Source: Microcoleus sp. bin38.metabat.b11b12b14.051
Lineage (GTDB): Bacteria > Cyanobacteriota > Cyanobacteriia > Cyanobacteriales > Microcoleaceae
Assembly: GCF_013299165.1 (NCBI RefSeq)
Contig: NZ_JAAFKD010000045.1
Coordinates: 1-40,502 of the forward strand
Length of the DNA: 40,502 nt
Reading direction: 5' to 3'
Part shown: positions 8,301 through 15,151 of the stretch, one piece after another
Numbering within the stretch: position 1 is the stretch's first letter
How the letters are laid out: each line of letters opens with the position of its first letter
Position numbers and translations under genes: made by a program
Notes under the pieces: generated by a model
What the model was told of the DNA's origin: nothing
Seen by the model: only the letters and a program-made list of their open reading frames with translations
Database searches by the model: none

Positions 8301-11300
8301 AGGTACAGCCACCGACGGTTCCGGTGCAAATGATGCCATTACCGGAGTCGAAAACGTTGTCGGTTCCGAATTCAACGACGACATTACAGGCGACAAAAAC
8401 GCCAACACTCTCACTGGCGGTAGCGGCGACGATAAAATCAAGGGCCTCGACGGCAACGACCAACTTTACGGCGAATTCGGCAATGACGAAATTTCCGGCG
8501 GTACAGGTAGCGACAGGATTTTTGGCAATCAGGGAGAAGACTCTCTCTACGGTGAAGCCGGCAACGACTTTGTGTACGGCGGCGACGGCAGCGACTTCGT
8601 AGACGCAGGTACTGGCGATGATTTTGTCTCCGGCGACAGCGGCAGCAACGACAGCAGCTACGGCAACGACACCATCTACGGCAATGCTGGCAACGACCAA
8701 CTCTACGGACGCGCAGGCAATGACAACATCTACGGCGGCGAAGACAAAGACACCATCTACGGGGAAAGCGACAACGACAAACTCTACGGAGAAGGAGACA
8801 CCGACCTCATATACGGTGGCACCGGCGACGACGAAATGTTCGGCGGCGACGACAAAGACACTCTCATCGGCGAAGCGGGCAACGACACCCTCAGCGGCGA
8901 TGCAGGCGACGACACCCTAGATGCAGGCATCGGCAACGACTACCTCTACGGCGGCACCGGCAAAGACACCCTCAACGCAGGCCTCGGCAATGACGAACTC
9001 TACGGCGGCGACGATGCCGACATCCTCCTCGGTAAAGAAGGCGACGACAACCTCTACGGCGAAGCGGGCGACGACTCCCTCGATGCAGCAGAAGGTAACG
9101 ACAAACTCTACGGTGGCGACGGCAAAGACTTCCTTGATGCTGGCATTGGTAACGACCTACTTTATGGAGGTCAAGGCGATGACACTTTACTCGGCAAAGC
9201 CGGCGATGACAACCTGTTTGGGGAAGGCGGCAACGACTCCCTCAATGCAGCAGAAGGCAATGACAATCTCTACGGTGGCGACGGCAAAGATATCCTTGAT
9301 GCGGGTATTGGCAACGACCAACTTTGGGGTGGTCAAGATGATGACACTTTATTAGCCCAAGCTGGCGATGACAACCTATTTGGGGAAGCGGGCAATGACA
9401 TCCTGAATGCAGGCGATGGCAATGACAGTCTCTACGGGGCCGATGGCAAAGACTTTCTTGATGCGGGCAGCGGTAATGACTTACTTTATGGTGGTCAAGA
9501 CGAGGACACTTTACTCGGTAAAGCTGGCGACGACAAACTGTTTGGGGAATCTGGCAATGACATCCTGGATGCAGCCGAAGGTAATGACAGTCTCTACGGT
9601 GGCGACGGTAAAGATTTACTTGATGCTGGCAGTGGCAACGACCTACTTTATGGTGGTCAAGACAATGACACCTTATTCGCCCAAGCTGGCGATGACTACC
9701 TCTACGGCGAAAACGGCGATGACATCCTGAATGCAGGCGATGGCAATGACAGTCTCTACGGCGGGAACGATCGCGATACATTATACGGTCAAGCTGGCAG
9801 CGACTTACTAGAAGGCGGTTCCGGCGATGATTCCCTGCTGGGCGGCGAAGGAAACGATACCCTTCTCGGTCAATCTGACAGCGATACTCTCTACGGTAGC
9901 GGTGGCGATGACATCCTCGAAGGCAACTCAGGAACTGACCGACTTTTCGGCGAACTCGGTAACGACTCCCTCGATGGCGGTAGCGAAAATGACACCCTCG
10001 AAGGCGGCGATGGTAACGACTTCCTAGACGGTGGCGACAATAACGATAGTTTGTTCGGACAAGCTGGTGACGATACGGTTCTCGGCAGTCGCGGCGACGA
10101 TATTGTCGATGGCGGTTTGGGGAATGATTTGCTACAGGGCAATGAAGGAAGCGATCGCCTCTACGGACAAGCAGGCCTCGATACCATCCTCGGTGGCAAC
10201 GACAGCGACACTCTCTGGGGAGGCGACGACGGCGACAGTTTGCTAGGAGAATCCGGCAGCGATACCCTGTTCGGCGGCACCGGCGACGACATTCTCGATG
10301 GTGGTAATGATAGCGACAACGTTTACGGTGAAGCGGGTAAAGACACTCTCTCCGGCGGTAGCGGTGACGACATGGTTGACGGCGGTACTGAAAACGATAC
10401 TCTGTTCGGCAACGACGGCCGCGATAAATTGTACGGCCGCGCAGGCGATGACCTTTTAGAAGGCAATGCCGATAATGACGAACTCTGGGGCGGTGACAAC
10501 AACGATACGCTGTTGGGACAAACCGGAGATGACGTTCTCTGGGGTGAAGCCGGCAATGACAGTCTGGATGGTGGCGAAGGGGACGATCGACTTTTCGGTC
10601 AAATCGGTACTGATACCCTCTTTGGTAACAACGGAGACGACTACCTAGAAGGCAACGCAGGCGATGATAGCTTGAGTGGTGGCGCAGGGCGCGATCGACT
10701 TTACGGCAACGACGGCAACGATTTCGCCGAAGGTAACAGCGGTGACGACTTCATCGATGGCGGCGCAAACAACGATACCTTGTCTGGTGGTGAAGGAGTC
10801 GATCGAATTTTCGGTCAATCCGGCAACGACAGCATCCAAGGAAACGAAGACAACGACTTCATCGACAGCGGAACCGGCAACGACACCGTATTTGGCAACG
10901 ACGGCGACGACGAAATCTACGGCCGCGAAGACCGAGATTTCATCGATGGCGGCCGCGGCAACGACGAAATTTACGGCGGCGACAACATTGACACCATCTT
11001 CGGACAAACCGGCAACGACAACATCGATGCCGGAAGTGGCGACGACTCGGTATTCGGCGGCGACGGCAACGACAACATTTGGGGTCAAGCCGGCAACGAC
11101 TTCATCAACGCCAACGCAGGCAACGACAACGTTTGGGGCAACGAAGACGACGACAAAATTTTCGGAGAAGCAGGCGACGACAAAATCGACGGCGGTTCCG
11201 GCTACGACACCATCGACGGCGGCGCCGGCAACGACGAACTCTTCGGCGGTACAGGGAACGACCAATTACTGGGAGGGGCTGGCGACGACAAAATCGACGG

Positions 11301-12732
11301 CAGCATCGATGATGACAAACTGTTCGGAGGCGCTGGAAATGACCAAATTTCCGGCAGTGAAGGGCAAGACACGATTTTCGGCGAAGTTGGCGAAGACACC
11401 CTCTACGGCGGTGATGAAACTGACTTGATGGATGGCGGCGCCAGCAACGACTTAGTTTACGGCGACTCCGGCGACGACACCCTGACAGGCGATTCTGGCA
11501 ACGATACGCTGTTCGGTGGTTTTGGGAACGACTTCATGGGAGGAGGTGCCGGCAACGACTTATTACTCGGTCAATGCGACGATGACACCATGCTGGGAGG
11601 TGCTGGCCGCGACACCCTCGATGGCGGTTGTGGCAACGACTTGCTAAGTGGAGAAGTTGGAAACGACTACCTGTTCGGCGATTTAGGCGATGACAGTCTT
11701 GATGCTGGTACCGGTGACGACATCCTGAATGGCGGGGGCGGCAACGACTTGTTAAATGGCAGTAGCGGCAACGATACCTTGAACGGTAACGACGGCAATG
11801 ACCTCCTCTATGGTGGCGAAGGTAACAACGTCCTCAACGGCGAAAATGGCGAAGATACGCTGTTTGGAGGCATCACTAGCGATTTGTTTGTCATCGGGCC
11901 AAATGCCGGAGTAGATCAGATTTTCTCCTTCCAAGTCGATCGAGATTATCTCGGACTCAACGGCAATCTCACCTTTGACCAAATCAAGATTTCCCAAGGT
12001 GCGAACGGTTTTACCAACGATTCTTTGATTACCATTGCAGACAGTGGCGAACAATTAGCCGTCTTAAAAGACGTTCAATTCACTCAAATTGACAGTTCTC
12101 GTTTTGTCTCCTACAGCTACAACGGCGCCCTACCTCAAGCCTTCAATACTCCATCAAATATCGATCCGTTAACAGGTGTTTCTGTTGATGCTGACGATTC
12201 GATGACTGGCAGTATTAATCCGAACTTGCCCGGTGTGCAAAACAATACTGTTCCTGCATCAGCAACTCCAACTTCCAATCAGTCACCAGCAGGTACTAGC
12301 GCCAGCATTCTGACAGCAACTACTGCCAACAATCCTGTGACACCAGCAGGTACTAGCACCAGCATTTTGACAGCAACTAACACTAATGCTGTCCAATTAC
12401 CAGCAGGTACTAGCGCCAGCATTCTCGCCCCAACTACCACGAAGACGAACCCTAGCGATCCATTAATCAATGGCGGTTCCATTTCTAGTATGATGAACTT
12501 TGGTGGTCAAACCGATGATGACATACTCATCTACGGTAATAACGGTTTCTTTGCTCCTCTAAGTCTCAGTACAACTCAATCAGTTACTGGTGTTAAGACG
12601 GCAAGCAGTGTTAATAATATTGTTCCCGATGCCAGCCTTGCTGCTATGGACAAGAACCTGTTAGTTACTTCTCTTACCAGCCCAGCTAATCCACTCACAA
12701 GTAATGGCGTTACTACCACGAAACTACTGTAG
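5374..12732 (+). CDS. Giant secreted RTX (hemolysin-type calcium-binding) protein with lipase-like N-terminal domain
   Basis: The product has 2452 residues from ATG 5374, preferred over an in-frame ATG at 5305 because GAGAGG precedes it. Residues 1-385 form an alpha/beta-hydrolase-like head: oxyanion-type YFVNGIW (residues 29-35), nucleophile elbow GHSQG with Ser258, and a candidate catalytic His340 in GDHDLSKKYL. Residues 386-2166 are nearly continuous GGxGxDxLx nonapeptides (roughly 190), which fold into calcium-binding beta-rolls. Three inserts of the VSYxxxxNGVTVNL type (near residues 445, 850 and 970) interrupt them. A closing domain (LFVIGPNAGVDQIFSF) and a Thr/Ser/Pro-rich tail follow. 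There is no N-terminal signal peptide, as expected for type I secretion through a C-terminal signal. No type I secretion genes lie nearby. The head is visibly richer in A/T than the repeat region. Substrate unknown. Confidence 0.9.
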   Translation: MATNSNDYTWNADAVLKNLIEERGKTRVYFVNGIWTDADGFKKQKNNVSNTFSLDYLNLGIPSSIDNYVATHNNTKDQVTDGWDQGVDEVLDNFQNLRNVLSPILYDTALQGFRSFWDSLPPINGKKPSIDDDPFLGVGYNAPDFAAHHNISDSYEGYKGVKFLNEDGKNLTLLNGNTIAPIADFLNLYGKLDDLVTRLGKDPASDLAEALSQFWEDKKDSPASPKVNELWLDNVGTLTGATNWLGNNNQSVIFVGHSQGNFFIEDGLRNLNQEKVRIISLGSPTNYSSLSLGNNKIAPFIEGQDPITDLQYNSGLSNRDKMKKILDTFQLGNLRSIGDHDLSKKYLPNPDVKKSFEDFFYQLHPEGFYFSGQIINDGQSGVLIGTDKGDFLKGLSTDDLLIGNEKNDVLHGESGLDTLVGGSGYDFLDGGFGSDIADYSEDPKAINVSAGTVGGSAVYRVTDGYGNQDVLVDVEAIFGTNHESSPFVGPVAPGTQRYADTMRGGAGNDYFYGLGGSDLLVGNAGKDYLDGGNGNDFIEGGDNEDTIIGGEGKDTINGGEGKDIIYSQDGDDSIHGGNDDDIIYAGKGKDWVSGDSGYGHDTIYGEQGEDTLYGQGGSDIIYGGDDNDILSGGNDDDILDGGTGDDILNGDAGNDKLYGQAGNDFIQGNEGEDYAEGGSGRDLIQGNEGDDILYGGDGSDTQQGNTGDDFIDGGNGQDYLQGNEGDDEIYGQAGSDLIEGNTGNDWLEGGNDQDTIFGGADDDDIFGQAGDDSLFGEDGKDLIDGGDGKDTLFGGADDDVLLGQAGEDTLNGNAGNDELYGGTGNDFLTAEAGDDLIDGGEGVDRVNYDNSPNGVIVNIDESQTYEHNKRQRARQAVNPANPDQFYTDLERDFEIDSGAAKDGFGNTDKLTNLEDITGTRFDDILIGNSKDNQIKALAGNDILIGHQGNDSFDGGEGIDIVSYRRDFNGVTVNLETGTATDGSGANDAITGVENVVGSEFNDDITGDKNANTLTGGSGDDKIKGLDGNDQLYGEFGNDEISGGTGSDRIFGNQGEDSLYGEAGNDFVYGGDGSDFVDAGTGDDFVSGDSGSNDSSYGNDTIYGNAGNDQLYGRAGNDNIYGGEDKDTIYGESDNDKLYGEGDTDLIYGGTGDDEMFGGDDKDTLIGEAGNDTLSGDAGDDTLDAGIGNDYLYGGTGKDTLNAGLGNDELYGGDDADILLGKEGDDNLYGEAGDDSLDAAEGNDKLYGGDGKDFLDAGIGNDLLYGGQGDDTLLGKAGDDNLFGEGGNDSLNAAEGNDNLYGGDGKDILDAGIGNDQLWGGQDDDTLLAQAGDDNLFGEAGNDILNAGDGNDSLYGADGKDFLDAGSGNDLLYGGQDEDTLLGKAGDDKLFGESGNDILDAAEGNDSLYGGDGKDLLDAGSGNDLLYGGQDNDTLFAQAGDDYLYGENGDDILNAGDGNDSLYGGNDRDTLYGQAGSDLLEGGSGDDSLLGGEGNDTLLGQSDSDTLYGSGGDDILEGNSGTDRLFGELGNDSLDGGSENDTLEGGDGNDFLDGGDNNDSLFGQAGDDTVLGSRGDDIVDGGLGNDLLQGNEGSDRLYGQAGLDTILGGNDSDTLWGGDDGDSLLGESGSDTLFGGTGDDILDGGNDSDNVYGEAGKDTLSGGSGDDMVDGGTENDTLFGNDGRDKLYGRAGDDLLEGNADNDELWGGDNNDTLLGQTGDDVLWGEAGNDSLDGGEGDDRLFGQIGTDTLFGNNGDDYLEGNAGDDSLSGGAGRDRLYGNDGNDFAEGNSGDDFIDGGANNDTLSGGEGVDRIFGQSGNDSIQGNEDNDFIDSGTGNDTVFGNDGDDEIYGREDRDFIDGGRGNDEIYGGDNIDTIFGQTGNDNIDAGSGDDSVFGGDGNDNIWGQAGNDFINANAGNDNVWGNEDDDKIFGEAGDDKIDGGSGYDTIDGGAGNDELFGGTGNDQLLGGAGDDKIDGSIDDDKLFGGAGNDQISGSEGQDTIFGEVGEDTLYGGDETDLMDGGASNDLVYGDSGDDTLTGDSGNDTLFGGFGNDFMGGGAGNDLLLGQCDDDTMLGGAGRDTLDGGCGNDLLSGEVGNDYLFGDLGDDSLDAGTGDDILNGGGGNDLLNGSSGNDTLNGNDGNDLLYGGEGNNVLNGENGEDTLFGGITSDLFVIGPNAGVDQIFSFQVDRDYLGLNGNLTFDQIKISQGANGFTNDSLITIADSGEQLAVLKDVQFTQIDSSRFVSYSYNGALPQAFNTPSNIDPLTGVSVDADDSMTGSINPNLPGVQNNTVPASATPTSNQSPAGTSASILTATTANNPVTPAGTSTSILTATNTNAVQLPAGTSASILAPTTTKTNPSDPLINGGSISSMMNFGGQTDDDILIYGNNGFFAPLSLSTTQSVTGVKTASSVNNIVPDASLAAMDKNLLVTSLTSPANPLTSNGVTTTKLL
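9133..9780 (+). repeat. 162-bp higher-order repeat inside the RTX gene
   Basis: Four successive blocks begin at 9133, 9295, 9457 and 9619, exactly 162 bp apart, each encoding six nonapeptides starting LDAGxGNDxLYGGQ and ending LYGGDGKD. Blocks alternate between TLLGKAGDD and TL(L/F)AQAGDD, suggesting an older 324-bp doublet. A partial block lies just upstream near 8930. Confidence 0.85.
12285..12440 (+). repeat. Three 57-bp repeats encoding PAGTSxSIL tail motif
   Basis: The segment AGGTACTAGC recurs at 12291, 12348 and 12405. Each unit encodes PAGTS(A/T)SIL(T/A) followed by a variable Thr/Asn-rich linker (19 residues per unit). It lies between the final RTX domain and the C-terminus, so it may be a spacer ahead of the secretion signal. 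Confidence 0.8.
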
Positions 12733-12775
12733 TTGACGACTCCCTGGCATAAATGCACAGGGATTCTCAAAGGAT

Positions 12776-12808
12776 GTTACGAAGCGGGCTGAAGCCGCGC
12801 TTCGTAAC
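12776..12808 (-). other. Hairpin at the 3' end of the second tnpB
   Basis: GTTACGAAGCG (12776-12786) pairs perfectly with CGCTTCGTAAC (12798-12808), with a further GGCT/AGCC-type inner pairing. It covers the last codons of tnpB and its stop. In TnpB systems this position is the scaffold of the guide RNA and the transposon right-end hairpin, so it probably has that double role. The exact element end, and therefore the guide, is not defined here. Confidence 0.6.
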
Positions 12809-14054
12809 CCTTCTTCCTGTCTCTTTGGCTCTTAACTAGACTGTTACCAGTCCCCGTCAGACCGCCTCCACAGGCAACTTCTTTTATGTCCACGATGCGT
12901 CCCACCGCAGACAGGCTCTCTACACCCCGATTACGAATCACTTGCGCTGCTGCTACATCCCGATGGGTGGTGTATCCACACTCCGGGCAAGCATGAAGCC
13001 TATCGCTCAAGTCCTTCTTCCCCGTGTGAGCATCACAATTAGGGCAAACTTGCGAGGTGTAATCCTTGTTCACTTTGGCAAAATAAACACCCCGTTTCCA
13101 ACACACCCATTCCAGGATTGAAACAAATTGCCCAAACCCAGCATCTAAGGTATGTTTGCCCAGCATCCCTTTTGCCCAGGAGATGAAGTTGATATCTTCG
13201 ACCAACAGCATTCCAGCATCGTCACAAAGCTTGTGAGCCAACTTAAAATGCCAATCCTTGCGAGTATCCGATATCTGCTGATGCAACCTGGCAATTTTCT
13301 GATTCAGCTTATGGCGATTGTTAGAACCCTTCTTCTTGTTTCTCAGTCTGCGTTGTAGCAATTTAAGCTCACGTTGCAGAGTCTTGAGAAACCGAGGACG
13401 ATCAATCAATTCACCATCAGAGGTCGCCGCAAACTTATCTAGACCCAAATCAATCCCGCGTGGATGCCCCCAAGGAACGGGATCAGGCACACTCACATCA
13501 GATTCCAGCGTCAGCATCCCTGAGTACCCCGAAGCCTTGGGCACAACCCGAACTTGCTTCACCACGAAGCCATCGGGTATCTCACGCGACTTGACATAAT
13601 CCACCCATCCCAACTGCGGTAACTTGATCTGATTCCCTTTCAAGAATTGAGCTTTACCCAATTGCGGATAAACAAATGACCGCAGCCGATAACGGTTCTT
13701 GAACCGAGGAAACCCCATGCCTTTACGCTTCATATCCACAAACGCAGTCTCCAGTTTTCTCAAAACCTGTTGCAACACTTGCGCGTTGACAGTCTTAAGT
13801 TCTGGATATTGCGTTTTGGCGCGAGTTAACGTATTGGCTTGCTCATAGTAGTTTGGGTAGGGTGCGTCCGCAGGAATGATGTATTCCGAAGTAATTGAAC
13901 AAGCGTTGATCGGGCACTTACGAGAATTAATCCAGTCTTTGCGCTCACGCAGGGCAAAATTCCACACTTTTCGACAAACCGTTAAAGTCTGCTCGATGAG
14001 CTGAACTTGCTCCCCCGTGGGCATTGCCTTATACTCGTAAGTTAAACTCAACAT
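12777..14054 (-). CDS. tnpB: TnpB, second and unrelated-type IS200/IS605-family nuclease
   Basis: The 425-residue product is a complete TnpB. All catalytic and structural signs are visible: RuvC Asp in RGIDLGLDKFAAT near residue 225, Glu in LLVEDINF near 295, a full zinc finger (CPNC near 340, CPEC near 357) and the last Asp in THRDVAAAQVIRNRG. It differs clearly from the TnpB at 2912 and belongs to another subgroup. A strong TAGGAGGTGATTGAACC leader precedes the ATG at 14054. No tnpA is adjacent. The gene converges on the RTX gene; its stop is 45 bp from the RTX stop. Likely active as a nuclease; its mobility would need TnpA from elsewhere. Confidence 0.9.
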   Translation of the reverse strand: MLSLTYEYKAMPTGEQVQLIEQTLTVCRKVWNFALRERKDWINSRKCPINACSITSEYIIPADAPYPNYYEQANTLTRAKTQYPELKTVNAQVLQQVLRKLETAFVDMKRKGMGFPRFKNRYRLRSFVYPQLGKAQFLKGNQIKLPQLGWVDYVKSREIPDGFVVKQVRVVPKASGYSGMLTLESDVSVPDPVPWGHPRGIDLGLDKFAATSDGELIDRPRFLKTLQRELKLLQRRLRNKKKGSNNRHKLNQKIARLHQQISDTRKDWHFKLAHKLCDDAGMLLVEDINFISWAKGMLGKHTLDAGFGQFVSILEWVCWKRGVYFAKVNKDYTSQVCPNCDAHTGKKDLSDRLHACPECGYTTHRDVAAAQVIRNRGVESLSAVGRIVDIKEVACGGGLTGTGNSLVKSQRDRKKGYEARLQPAS

Positions 14055-14190
14055 GGTTCAATCACCTCCTACAAAATTATATAGCGTTTTGTAGGTGTAT
14101 TCCCCGAAGAGTGCAAAATCTTGACTCGCAGCTTAAAAGCTGCCACTAGCTTTCATCCCCGGCTTGAAAGACCGGGGTTCTCAGCATGAT
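14055..14190 (-). mobile_element. Left end and promoter of the second tnpB element
   Basis: Read on the minus strand this holds a hairpin CCCCGGTCTTTCAAGCCGGGG (14156-14178 region), typical of left ends in this group, and AGCAGCTTTTAAGCTGCG-like pairing. It continues with a TTGCAC ... TATAAT-like promoter, and CCTACAAAA / TTTTGTAGG arms (14068-14076 and 14087-14095) that overlap the -10 and the ribosome-binding site. The last hairpin could tune tnpB translation. The outer boundary is approximate. Confidence 0.6.
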
Positions 14191-14225
14191 TTCTATAGAT
14201 TGAAATCTATCCCATAGATTAGATC

Positions 14226-14260
14226 AAAACCCGGTTTCTTCTCGAAAGAAGCCGGGTTTT
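14226..14260. terminator. AACCCGGTTTCTT hairpin, terminator-like
   Basis: AAACCCGGTTTCTT and AAGAAGCCGGGTTT form a tight stem with a CTCG-type loop. A T-run follows on the plus strand. It is built from the same motif as the dispersed AGAAACCGGGTTTCT repeats but with a short loop, so it could terminate transcription. Confidence 0.45.
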
Positions 14261-14744
14261 TGGCGATCGCACCAAAACTGATAATATTTTCACTTTTCAT
14301 TGGTCATGTCATTAAATATACAACTTGGCACTTAGGAATGAAAATTCAATAATTTAATTGATTTTACTGTTACCAGGAATAACCGGATAACTAATATTTT
14401 TAGAAATAGCCTAGTTTTATAGCAGTTGACAGTTGACAGCTTGCCCGAAGAGCGAAGTCGAAGAGTGGACAGTTGACAGTTGCATAACCCGAATCAAACC
14501 ATTGATGACTCACGGGTATCAGCTCTATTCATGAAGTTATTTATGTCCTCACCGACGTGGCGGTTGCTATACATCGCAGCTTATAGGAAAAAGGATTATA
14601 TGAGGTGTTTAAATTATTAAATTTTGGTTCCTTACCTGATGTAGAATCGGAAATCTAGTTTCTTAACAAAATATAGAGGTTGTAACTCGCAAATACCGGA
14701 TGTTATGCTTTAACATCCTATTTATTCCAAGGTTTAAACAGTTG

Positions 14745-14965
14745 GTTAATCAAGGATGCGAGCAAAGCACTTAACCCTCGACATCTTAGAAAACACGAAG
14801 GAAACCTGAAGCGCAAATAATGCAAATTATATCGCCAACAATATCAGGCTACAAAATAGCGACGCCAAGCTAAACTGGCTGTTGCCAAAATCAATTCAAA
14901 AATCCCTAAACATCGAGAAGATTTCCGGCTTAAACTATCATATCGGGTCGATTGACCGCAATAAT
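14745..14965 (+). pseudogene. tnpB fragment (same family as the element at 2722)
   Basis: Translation reads NPRHLRKHEGNLKRK, a stop, then AKLAVAKINSKI and REDFRLKLSYRVD with further stops. This matches NPRHLKKHERNLKRK, AKLAVAKVHSKI and REDFRHKLSRKIVD of the TnpB at 2912-4153. Only the segment after RuvC-I remains and there are several stop codons. No transposon ends recognised. Confidence 0.82.
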
Positions 14966-14972
14966 TAAGGTT

Positions 14973-15033
14973 TGTAGTGCGGACTTTAGTCCGCTCCAAG
15001 GCTGCGGACTAAAGTCCGCACTACGAACTTTCA
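14973..15033. repeat. Palindrome GTAGTGCGGACTTTAGTCCGC with 21-bp arms
   Basis: GTAGTGCGGACTTTAGTCCGC and its perfect reverse complement flank a 9-nt loop. It belongs to a family seen again at 30676, 33100, 33260 and 38776-38905. The rest of 14266-15100 has GACAGTTGACAG runs (14424-14482) and the tnpB fragment but no gene I can support. Confidence 0.8.
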
Positions 15034-15151
15034 TTGTTATGCTAATCGAGCTGACAAATCTGTGGTTGGCCAGCCAAAACTGAACGTTCACTTTTCAAAT
15101 TTTGGCTGGTGAGAAATCTCAAATTAAAATTGCTAATTTGACATTGCAAAA

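Noticed and set aside
8182..11399. Long open frames on both strands inside the RTX gene (Thr/Ala-rich or Val/Ala-rich products)
   Set aside because: They arise from the biased, periodic codons of the nonapeptide repeats; they have no start signals and no recognisable domain.
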